Shown piece by piece: positions 33,394 to 43,629 of a stretch of DNA of 64,000 nucleotides. The stretch's first letter is position 1, and each line of letters opens with the position of its first letter. The position numbers were made by a program, and so were the translations under genes. Where the stretch lies: contig NC_088203.1 of assembly GCF_037126465.1 (NCBI RefSeq), forward strand, positions 96,472,668 through 96,536,667, read 5' to 3'. The notes beneath the pieces were generated by a model. It was not told the origin of the DNA. It did not search any database and saw only the letters and a program-made list of their open reading frames with translations. Source of the stretch: Ornithodoros turicata. Lineage: Eukaryota > Arthropoda > Arachnida > Ixodida > Argasidae.

Positions 33394-34908
33394 TGTCGAT
33401 CTATGCTCATGACGTCTGCATTTGGACTTTTGGAAAATCGAGACCAGCAATCCTGCGTCGTCTTCAACATTCCCTGGATAACATATTGTGGTAATTAACA
33501 CAGGCTGGCATGGACATCTCAACTGAGAAAACAGTAGCGTGTATTGTCATCAAGCAGGCGAACTACCTATTGAGGTAGTCCCCTTTGCAATGACACTAAC
33601 TGCACGTTACAATCCCACATACTAGATAACAACACTCTCTATGAGAGTTTGCTTTTTCGTACTGCCTATACCATGCGAGCAATCCAAATACGGGAGAGTC
33701 CCTGCGGAGTACAATACAGTCCAGGCTACAATACAGTCCTGGAGGACAATACAGTCCGAGCAAGCTGGCTAGATCATGACCTGGCACTCACCCTGAGCGT
33801 GATGGAAAAGTCGAGCAGACGTCAGCCTGCGGCAAGAGCACTCCAGAAGGCCGTACAGTGCGTCTTCACGGGCGATGTGGCTACGAAGACCTGCCCTGGC
33901 AGCCTGAAATATAGCTGCGCCTCCGGAGTCTGGGCCACCAAAAGCCAGCCGGCAACGACGGATCCAAATTTGAAAGTTTATCTCCGTAATTAACAAAGCC
34001 AATTCTTTACGTTGAGTGTGCGGAACCGGCAACACTTCTAGGAACCGCACGGTGGCCCAGGAGACAGCCGAGAGCTGAAATACTTGCGTTAACCTGCGCC
34101 ACGGCAAAAGAGGAACGTGACAACGCCTAAAACAGTTCTCGGTCGTTTCACACATCCCGCATGACGGGCAACCGTCAGAACGAGAAACATGAAAACGGCG
34201 CAATCGCTCACGAAGAGTAAGAACATCGTGGGCTAGCTTCCACTGAAGACTGGCGCGGTGGGCATGTAGCACAGTCGCAGTGATTCGACGCCAAGACAGC
34301 TTCGTCGGCACCGAAGGGACTGTGGGACAGGACTGCAACTCCCTGATAGCTGTATAAAAATTGCAGGCAGCCCATAACTGGGTGTCAGCGTCAGAAAGCT
34401 AGTGTCATAAACGTCTTGCGACAACAACACAGTCACTGTATTGATGAGGCAGGACTTCGGACCGGCCGGCCTTGGCATTTACTCGGAAGCATATGCATCG
34501 GTATCAGCTCTTCCTTGGCGATACGCCTCTTAGGCAAGTAACACATCGTGACTCCAGGGTGTCATCCTAGACCCCAATTTGTCCTGGAAGAAATATATCG
34601 ATCATCTGGACACAAAAGCACACCGATGAATTTCTGTCATTCGACACTTTGCTGGGTCCAAGTGGGGAATGAATGACAACTGAGTCATTTACTCTGATTC
34701 AAAGGCTGTTCTTCAATGTATAACCGACATGGGGATACGTACGTGGATCACTCGCCCCAGTTGTCACTGATATACTCCATCAGGTTCAGCGTCTAAGCGA
34801 TCATGGTCACCATATATCCCTGCAATGGGTCCCGGGTCACTGTGGCTTGAGCGGAAACGAAGACGTTGACAGAGCGGCATCGGCTGCCCAACAGTCTCGC
34901 GCTCAGTG
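33394..34908 (+). mobile_element. I-clade LINE fragment A', second tandem copy, split
   Basis: Corresponds to 20738-22200: YAHDVCIWT-type reverse transcriptase, interruption by a Tx1-like piece, then AFTRKHMHRYQLFLG and RNase H with LQWVPGHCGLSGNEDVDRA. It is joined to the minus-strand LINE at about 34908, where roughly 450 bp present in the first unit are deleted. Confidence 0.7.
33541..34480 (-). mobile_element. Tx1/L1-like 3' fragment, second tandem copy
   Basis: The minus-strand frame 34338-33769 encodes LSWRRITATVLHAHRASLQW, HVSRSDGCPSCGMCETTENC and ITEINFQIWIRRCRLAFGG. It is longer and less interrupted than the first copy (20881-21785) and contains a short local duplication near 33712-33760 (AATACAGTCC words). 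Orientation and place are the same. Confidence 0.7.
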
Positions 34909-35885
34909 GTCTCGTCCTGCCCGCAGTGAGGGCACGCTGGCGATGGATGGGTACCCGTGCGGTGAAGGTAAAAATTTAGAGGCAGGGCGTGGCATCGAAG
35001 GCGCGTCAGCAGGACTTCAACACGGCACAAAGGGCAGCGGTCAGCGTGCCACGCGAAGGAAAGTTGATCGTATCGGGGGTCAAGCAAGCGGTGTCCAGAC
35101 AGCTCCAGCAGCCTCCTATATCTGGCCCGAGTTACTTCGGGCAATGGAGGTAACAGGTCGATGAGTGGCCCATCCAGGGATGCCTTGGCCAGGTTATCAT
35201 CCAACTCGTTGATAGAGAGGCCACGATGTCCTGGAATCCACGTCAAGACGACGTCCGTGATATGACTCGGAGTAAGGGACAGGAAGGTCTTCCAGGCGTC
35301 GATAGAGGGGTCCGACCGAGCTGCGATGACAGACAGAGAGTCTGCCAGGAGCAGAACCTTGCAGAATTGAGGAGGGACCACGCGGAGAGCCAGTATCATG
35401 GCGAGGAGCTCGCTCTCAAATACTGGAGTGAAGTCCGGGAGGCGAATCGGGAAGTGCGCATCCAGCTGCGGGAAGACAATTCCAGCACCCGCCAGCCCGG
35501 CGGACGCGGAAGCATCTGTGGCAACAACCAGGTGAGAGTGGAACCGGCTGACGTGGTCCGTGAGGAGGGCCTCGAGCCTGGCCGGACGAGCAAGGACACG
35601 TCCAGGGAGGAAAGCTTCGACGATCAGCAGAGACAGGTCCCTCAGCGGGCAGGTGGGATGTGCCAGATCAGACAACGATATCTTCAGGGGTGCCACAAGG
35701 GAGTCGACGAATACAAGTTGGGGGGTGTTGGACCTGCGCCACCGCCGAGAGACCCGTTCACGTTCCTGAGGGACTCATTGTGTCTGAACGCCAGTAGGTT
35801 CTGGCAGAGGGAAAGGAAGCAGTTCACTGACAGCAGGCGAAACCGGGTCTCGAGGGGAGGGATACGAGCTTCGGCATAAAGCGCC
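34909..35885 (-). mobile_element. I-clade LINE 3' part, second tandem copy, C-terminus deleted
   Basis: The frame 35696-34764 keeps the RNase H acidic positions (VVATDASASAG, FESELLAM, LLADSLSV, SINELDDNLA) and the first part of the CCHC finger. At GQDETTE it runs through the deletion junction into antisense of LINE A', producing an artificial C-terminus. Confidence 0.7.
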
Positions 35886-35889
35886 TGGT

Positions 35890-37830
35890 TGGCTGCTCAC
35901 TGGACAGAATCACGCAGTTCTTCACCAAAGTCGACTTGGATATATCGGGGGACAAATCTGCAGCGCTCGCCTTCACAAGGAAGCATGTGCACCGAAATCA
36001 GCTGTTTCTTGCTGGCTCGCCGATCAAGCAGGTGAAACATCACAGCTTTCTGTGTGTCGTCCTCGACCTCAACTTGTCCTGGAAAAAACACATCGATCAC
36101 TTTGACAAGAAGGTTCAGCGGTGGACCTCCGTCCTTCGTCATTTGGCTGGCGTCAAGTGGGGGTGTGGATGAGCAATCACTCCTGGCTGTTCACAAGGTT
36201 CTTGTTCGTGGTTCACTTGTGTATAGCCTTCCTGTTCTTCACGGCATTTCTGAGACGCAAGTTCAGCGGCTTCGGTGCTTCCTTGCACGCAGCCTGAGGA
36301 TCTGTCTTGGCGTCCCCAGAGCTGCAGAAACGCGGATGGTCATCGCCGAAGCTCATGAGATACCAATTGAAGTCCTCAGGACGAGGGAGACTGTACGTCA
36401 TTATTTACGCCTTATCGCTCATCACCGCCGTCACCCATTGACAGCAAAACTTTGCGGAAGCAAAGCCTAAATTTCCATCGTTTGTAGTAAAGCCAACAGT
36501 GTCTTCGTCTCCCACGTGGTCTCTGCCACTGCCCTCTATCTCCCCCGGCATTCCAGGACTCAACGTTAAAAAAGTAAAGTACCACCGTCAGTCCTTAGCC
36601 AGATGTCACTGGACATGATGGTAAGCGTCTACACTGAGCACACTGCCGTCTACTCCGACGGGTCCTCTACACCTGTAAGTTCACCGGCCGCCTTCATTAT
36701 TCCATCGGTCCAGGTATCTCACGGGTATCGCCTGGCACATTGCACTTCCTCTACGTCCGCAGAGCTCTACGGCATCTTGTCGTTCCTGCGGTATGCTCTG
36801 CACGAAGCTCCGCGAATGTGGGTTGTATACACGGACTCCAGGGCAGCCCTGCAGTGCATAGAGAGCATGGGTGCACGAGGTACATTGACTCCAATTGTCA
36901 CGAACATCCTCAGCGACGCTCAGCGTCTTTGCGACGTAGGTCACTCCATCACTTTTCAGTGGATCCCAGGTCACTGTGGACTAAGCGGAAATGAAGAGGC
37001 GGACAGAGTGGCTGCTGTTGCCAGACAATGCCATGCGGTGATACCGAATATGTTGACCCGTGGTGACAGGAGGGCATTCTTGTCGGCGATGATCCTACCA
37101 ATGGCGTCCCAACGATATCGCCGGGACATTACAGACAGGTCCTTGTTGTACGCCGTCGATCCAACTTTATCGTTTTCTCTCCCATGTCGTTTGCCCCGCC
37201 GTCTCACCTCCCTTCTGCATCGACTTCGCCTCAATGTGGCCTTCACCCCGCAGTTCAGACACAGACTAGGTTATGCTTCGACCAGCTCGTATTCCAACTG
37301 CGGCATAGTGGCAAATATTCAACACGTCCTCATCGACTGCCCTCTGTACAGTCCGAAGAGAGCAATGCTCCGTTCCCAACTGACCCGTATCAACAACAAA
37401 CCGCTCAGCCTTGCAGCAATCTTGGGTCCTTGGTCTAACCCTGTGCAGCAACTGTCAATGCCTGCACTCATTCTATGTGTTCCTGACGTCTTCTAACCTG
37501 CTTGAACTCCTATGTCCTCAGAGCTGTTGCCATGAATGCGGAGATGTGCTCTTCACAGCATTTCATCTCCGGTGGCCGACCGGATGAACTACTATCCCCA
37601 TCAGTTACGACGCACCTGCGTGTGTAATATCTCATTTGCGTGTGTCATGTGTGTGTGCGAGTGTGTATGCCTCATCTTTTTCATCGTCATCCCACTCATA
37701 TATTAACCCACATGCACTGAGGTATGGTACCGCAATTGTTGCGGTGAATCACCTCATCCCATAATCATTCATGTAGTAGTCGTTGTTGTTTCGTCTCTGT
37801 GTAGCCTTCACTCCCCAACTCAAGTACTGG
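35890..37830 (+). mobile_element. I-clade LINE fragment B', second tandem copy
   Basis: Near-identical to 23636-25570. One extra base near 36165 shifts the frame inside the connection region (LAGVKWG then VDEQSLLAVHK). The RNase H frame 36603-37496 is open, with TAVYSDGSS, SAELYGI, VVYTDSRAALQ and GNEEADRVAA. A three-base difference changes the DRLHAVDP region to DRSLLYAVDP. Confidence 0.8.
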
Positions 37831-38705
37831 ATCGGACACTGTGACTAGAGATTCGAAGCCCCGAAAAAAAAACCCGGGAATTTGGGGAAAAAAGCAGTTT
37901 CTTTCGTTTTTTTTTCCTCGTCTCGGGAAAAATTGCCCAAAATTTCCAGGCGACAAAATTCAAAAATGTTAATTTTCGTGCCTTCGATGCGTCCCAACCC
38001 GCCAACAGTGCTTTAGGTGCCTCTAATCCGCCAACAACCACCAACTTGGAGCTCCGTCTGGCTGCTCTAAGCGATCGCCATCGCGTTCACACAATGTCGG
38101 AGTTCTGGTCGGAGTGGACGGGTTGTTCCAATTACCTATCGCTGAGTAGACAGCAGTCTCCTGGGATGCTCTGCTCTGCATTTATGCCTAGAGAGTGAAA
38201 ACTACTAGCTTCTAGCTCATTGTATGCTGTGACTTGGCCGGCAATGCTTCGACTCAGGGGAAACAGGGGAGAAAGGGGAACTAACATCGGAGCATGTGCA
38301 ATAGAGCGGCGATGAGTGTCTTGATCCGCAATGTACATACGCCGCTGCGCGCTCCGTTCCCAAGCAAGCAAGCACCAAGCACAGAGCAGCTTGCCGGCAG
38401 AGAAACACAGCCGCTGGTGCGTTCGAGTGTACGTCCTGACTCTCCACCAATTAGCTGCGTCCTTTTCCTTGCTGCGCTGTGCTGTTTAGTAAATCTAAAT
38501 ACGCCTCCGAACCTCAAGAACAGATGGAGGAGAGGCGGGCTGGGACCGGGCTTGAGCATGGTAACAGTCGGGTGCGGGCTGGGCCCGGGCCTGCGGAGTC
38601 GGGCTCGGGCTGGTAATATATAGAAGACGTCGGGCCCGGGCCGGGTGCAGGCCGTAGCAGCCGGGCCTGGGCCGGGCACGGGCCTGGAAATTAGGCTCGT
38701 GCAGT
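37831..38705. other. Intergenic DNA of the second unit, SINE-free
   Basis: Counterpart of 25571-26750. No gene is supported. The site occupied by the SINE in the first unit is intact here (near 38409). The GGGCCCGGGC-type GC-rich stretch is at about 38533-38690. Confidence 0.5.
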
Positions 38706-40277
38706 GCTGTACTTGGAATGCAAAAAGTAATTTGTCAACTAATTTGCAAAGTTACCACAGCGTGTCTGATATTGCCCCGAGGATTGGGGCAAGACGAGAC
38801 AATCTGCATTTTTGAATTTCCTGTTCTGTATTTACTTTAGAACTGGCCACGTCCGTTCTGATTTACAGTTGAGAAGCTCTAGAACTCTGATCAGATCGGG
38901 GGGGGGGGGGGATATACATTTATCAAAAGGAAAGGTCTGCCAGACCAAGGTCGGCATGCTATTCCGTCAAAAAGAAGAAGGGTGGGACAGATCAGAGCTT
39001 TAGTGTGCGCCGTGCAAAATTAAAAATTGGATTACACGATCGTGACTGAAACAAATCCTATGCTGTGTGCTCCTTGCCATATCCTTTCCATGACAATGAA
39101 AGTTTCTCAGTTAGTGGTTGCTCGTGCCGCTGACAAACAACGGCTGAGCTGCTCTGCTTTGTTTCCTTTGAGTAGCGAGTGTGACAACTGGCCCGTGTGA
39201 CAATTCTCCGCGGTCCCTCTACCTTTTCGGAAGACAAATCGCAGCAGTTCTGGTTTATTTCTGTGCATCTATACACGACTCTAAATATAGTTTGCAGCGC
39301 ATTCATGCACTTTTGTTATTTCGTGTTATATACTTAATTTATTGTAAAGCGACTATACTTCTTGGGCTGCAACACACGTGTAGCGGCCATCGCTATCGAA
39401 TGCGTTCGAAACCCGTGTATTCACGTGTGGAGCAGCCGTTTCCACAAGCTGACTTATCCTGGACATGTACGTTCTTTGACTTCCTCCACCTGCAGAAAAG
39501 AGCGCGAGCTATGGCTTGGATACGGCAGACAAAAACGAGACGACGAGATATTTCCTTTCCGTGCCTGTTTTCTGCCTGTTTCGTAACTGTTACGTGCCTG
39601 TTTCGTAAGCCTTCCCGCGTTTCCAGAACCTTTTCGTCCTTTACATTCCCCCAAAGTTTTCGTAGTCTCCTCCGTAGACTCCTATTGAAACTTCTATTGA
39701 AACGTTGACTCCTATTGAAACTTCTATTGAAACGTTGTCTCCTATTGAGACTGCTGTTGAATTCGTTTGCCAACAATTGATAGGTCTTTGTTTTTTGCGA
39801 GGTCGTTCTTGCGTCCGTCTTCTTGCTCTCGATCCCTGCTGCTGGGATTGCTCACCGGCATCAGTACAACTTTCTTTTTTCATATAAGCGTAGCGGGTAT
39901 CATGTCGTACTATGTTTTTGTATGCAGCACCATTCATCATCTCAAAGTAAAGTTTCGGTTGTTGTATGTACTAGTGCTGTCAACAGTCATGTAAAGGGAT
40001 TCTTTATTCATCCATCCATCCACAGCTATACCACGCGTGCTCCATATCTCCACATCTTCGACTATTGGACGCAACACAGCAACTCTGACCGCCTCATTTG
40101 TTTATTAGAAGAGCAAGGAACAATCGGAGAAATAGATGGGTATGAAGAACACGGAATACCCGCAAAATAATTGGCTGAGAGCGGCCGATGACGTTGCGGT
40201 AATTTCATGCGGCGAATGAACGCAGTAAGACATACGCGTGCAAATCTTATTTCCAGACTCTCTCTTTTCTGAGCTTG
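38706..40277 (-). repeat. 3' flank type of genes 3-6, copy behind gene 5
   Basis: Counterpart of 26751-28259. It differs by an extra copy of a CTCCTATTGAAACTTCTATT unit (near 39675-39735) and by a local TGCCTGTTTCGTAA duplication near 39565-39610. The hexamer position behind gene 5 reads CTTATT at 40246-40251, that is AATAAG in gene sense instead of AATAAA. Confidence 0.6.
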
Positions 40278-41978
40278 TCATGGTTTTATGAGGCCGAGTA
40301 AAATGTCAGCTGCGCGGATAAGTCGACACCCATTTTCATGGAACGCGCTACCGATGCTGGTGTTGCCAGCATGGAGTCTTACATGATAAGGGTCTTCCTT
40401 CGTGTAAGTGGGCCATTCGGAGCCATCTGGTAAGATCGGCCTTCTGTAAAACAAGATATACACGAGGTAGTGATAGCCTGTGAGTGGTGGATATGCCGGC
40501 TGCACTTACCCTGTGTTGATGAAGTGCGTGAAAAGATTCATCATTAGCATACTCTGCTCCCGATCGAGATCTGTGTAGCGCTCTGGAAACCGAAACGGCA
40601 TACCGAAGGTGTACTGGAGCTCGGTGAAGTGCGCTGTGCCCATCCACGGAGGCAAGCGACTTTTCACTGACCGGTGGTCGAACACATAGAAGTAGACTGG
40701 GCAGTTTAGTTTTGCGTATGCTTCCGCAAAAAACTCTGTTGGGCACGTAATTAGGTCGCCAACAGCGTTTATCAGCGACTGAAGGATTCCTTCTCCGTGC
40801 TGGACGTTAGCCTTAAAATTGCCGGTCGTGGCATTTTGCAAAGCTTTTGGCAAGCAAGGATAGTAGGGGCAAGCAAGCAACGCGAGAGCCTCAGAGTAGG
40901 TCAATCCTTCAGGTTCATTGTTCATGTTGAAACGTTCCGGGTCTTTGTTGTAGAGGAGTGTGCTTCCTTCCTGTGCATTTACGCCGATCAGCAAGGCATC
41001 AATAGGGATGAGCTTCGGGTCCCGAAGTGTTTCCAGAAATGACAGTGGTAAGTAGCTGTCGCCGTACGAGGGCGTGAAAGTAAAGGTATCGTGAGGGTAC
41101 TGCACGTCTTCTGCTCGTAAAATGGCTTCAATTGAAACTGACCGTAGGCATGACACGACCTTGATCCAGTCGTCCCCGTCCAGCTCGCATCCGACGGCGT
41201 TCGCCAGCGTTGTGGCCAACTGGCGTCCAATTTCGTTCTGTGGTGGTATTAGCCCGTAAGGACTCCAGCTCGCCATAATGGCACGACGTACAATTCCTGC
41301 ATTTCGTGTCGCCAGAAGATGAAGACCTACGGCGGCAGAGCCCGCGCTTTCGCCGTATAAGGTTATTGAAGACCTGTCACCTCCAAATACTTCTGCATTG
41401 TTCCGTATCCAGTGAATAGCTAGCTCCTGGTCTAACAGGCCGTAATTTCCGGGTGAACTGTCCTCCCCAGTGTGGAGAAAACCCAAACTGCCAAGACGAT
41501 ACGCCACGCTTACTACCATAATGTCTCCCACAGCTGCCAACAGCTTTCCGTTGTACAGCTCCGTCGATGGCGTACCAGTACGGAAGCCACCGCCGTGGAT
41601 CCATATCAAAATTGATTTCGTCTTGGTGCGCGTCTGTGGGACCCAGATGTTGAGAAACAAGCAATCTTCACTCACAATTCTCTTGTCAACAAGCCAGGGA
41701 ATGTCAGGCGGATAGGATCCGTTGGCTTGAGCGCAAGCAGCACGAAATTCTTTCGTTTCTAGAATTCCTTGCCACGGTGTAGCTGGTTCAGGCGGTCGAT
41801 ACCGAAGTGAACCTAAGGGAGGTTTGGCGTACGGAATGCCGAGGAAGCGGGCGATCGGTATGCCCCATGTCGGTTCAACGGCTCCAGAAATCCGACCACT
41901 GGTTGTGCATAGAGTGATGTCTGTTGCAACCGCTATGGCCACACAAAAAATGCAGTACAGAATAGCTTTGCGAGTCAT
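40278..41978 (-). CDS. Secreted carboxylesterase, paralogue 5 (two exons)
   Basis: Exons are 41978-40510 and 40443-40278; the intron is 66 bp, one longer than in all other copies; 544 residues. Signal peptide 1-19, HGGG 128-131, Ser211 in GESAG, Glu337 in GVNAQEGS and His450 in GTAHFTE. It shares with gene 6 the SGRISGAVEPTWGIPIARF start and the GTAHFTE variant of the histidine motif, where the others have GATHFTE. One residue is missing at GDLITCP. The frame is fully open. The polyadenylation hexamer is AATAAG, a known weaker variant. It is closest to gene 6 at the start of the protein and joins the tandem units of genes 3 and 4 by its 3' flank. Confidence 0.93.
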
Positions 41979-42556
41979 CTTACTTTCCAGTAGCAGCACG
42001 GACCAGGCGAGTTTTCATGGCCGATGGCTGTCGGAGCAAAAATCAACTCAAAGCTGCCCGTCGATTTGAAAGTCTGCAGGACGACCTGTTTAGCGATGTC
42101 TCCACACAGAGCATTCAGGCTAATGCCGAAATAGCGGTTATACATTGTGCATATACGCTGAGCGGAAGACGTCTCCTCCTCTTGACAGGATACGGGAGGG
42201 TGAGTTGGAACACTATCTCGAAGGCTATCGGTCTAGACTCAGTCAGTCGCGCTTTCCACAGGACGAGTCCTGCAGACTGTACTTAATGCGGCACCGCGCT
42301 CGGAACAAAATGTGAACCCACACTCAACTGGTCGGTCTCTGGTTGGTTAGTACCGGAAACACCTGTTGCCTCGCTGCTGACGTACCATGTTGTATGTCGC
42401 TGGTTTTCATCAGTTAGTGCTGTGATCGAAAGGGGTCATAGGTATGCAAAGCGATAAACGGTTCGAAAAGGCAAGGAAGGTTCAAATAGATAAACAGCAA
42501 GCGAGCTGGCGACATATATGGCGAAAACTCCCGACACTGTAAAGAAAAAGGGACGC
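41979..42556 (-). promoter_or_regulatory. Conserved 5' flank of gene 5
   Basis: Aligned with 51496-52040 upstream of gene 6. In gene sense it contains CAGGTGTTTCCGGTACTAAC (near 42370-42348) and CAGCACTAACTGATG (near 42425-42411). Homology to gene 6 continues beyond the LINE tail insertion to about 43240. Candidate regulatory DNA by conservation only. Confidence 0.4.
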
Positions 42557-42642
42557 GCTGAATAACGCGTCCCGGAGTGGCCAGTCCCGAGTGGCTCGAG
42601 ACTAACATCTCCATTTCTTTCTTTTACAAAACGATCAATCAA
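42557..42642 (+). mobile_element. 86-bp 3' tail of an I-clade LINE
   Basis: The insert carries AATAACGCGTCC, CAGTCCCGAGTGGCTCGAG and ACTAACATCTCCATTT and ends ATCAATCAA, matching the 3' end of the LINE at 46105-46185. GGGACGC flanks it at 42550-42556 and 42643-42649. The gene 6 flank lacks it. This is an extremely 5'-truncated retrotransposition. Confidence 0.8.
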
Positions 42643-43294
42643 GGGACGCACACGTGCACAAGTCTCAAAAAGCTCTCTCGAAATGTTCACTTGGTTGCTG
42701 GGTACTACATCTGCTGTCACGCTGCCACTCTCACTCGCTAGCATGCCCTGTTTAAAATTGGGGTAGGGGGGGGGAGGGATATATTGATTAGATGAAAAGG
42801 AAAAAAACGGGGGACAGGTCAGCCAAACAGGACGTCGGCTTGCTATTCCGCAAGGAGAGAAAATAAATGAAAGAAGAATAAGATAAATAACAAAGAAGAG
42901 AAAAGAATTGGGAAATAAAGCACACAAAGTAAAGAGGGAGAATTGGCGAACGAGGACGGTAGCAATGGTAGTGAGGTAAACACTGCTTCCGGGACCGTAC
43001 GTGAGAGGCTTCCGGTGCACGTTGAAAAACTTCAGGTGATCAAAATCATCCGTAGTCTTACCTTGCGTCACCTGTGGTATATCGCACACAAACACGAAAT
43101 GTGTTACCATTGAAAGAATTCAGTCAGTATAAATGTTATCTTCAAATGCTGTGTGAATAGTTATTTTAAAAGCGAATACGAATCGGAATAGTTACAAGTG
43201 AACTGTACACAGACATACATCTTGTGTACAGACATGCATTATATATATATATATATATGAATGTATAACTGAGTACAGATGGACGCGAAAACAA

Positions 43295-43594
43295 ATAGAC
43301 TACAAGTAATGAAGAGACTTGGGAGGCCGTATAAGGGTTAAAAACACTTGCTACTTTTATTACATTAATAATTAAGGGGGCGCTAGGAATAGATTTACAG
43401 TTAGGGGTCGACGTTTCGGCAGTCAGCGCTGCCTTCAACAGAACGTTCTGTTGAAGGCAGCGCTGACTGCCGAAACGTCGACCCCTAACTGTAAATCTAT
43501 TCCTAGCGTCCCCTTAATTATTAATGTAATAAAAGTAGCAAGTGTTTTTAACCCTTATACGGCCTCCCAAGTCTCTTCATTACTTGTAGTCTAT
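43295..43594. repeat. 300-bp spacer-free palindrome
   Basis: The sequence is its own reverse complement around a centre between 43444 and 43445 (AACGTT). Arms are 150 bp with, by eye, one mismatch (GGGGGCGC against GCGTCCCC near 43380 and 43508). (TA)n runs lie outside on both sides, at about 43231-43258 and 43592-43612. The arms contain GACTGCCGAAACGTCGACCC and AACACTTGCTACTTTTATTA. The two mirrored ORFs over the arms are consequences of the symmetry. Confidence 0.9.
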
Positions 43595-43629
43595 ATATAT
43601 ATATATATATATACATATAGAGAAATGCT

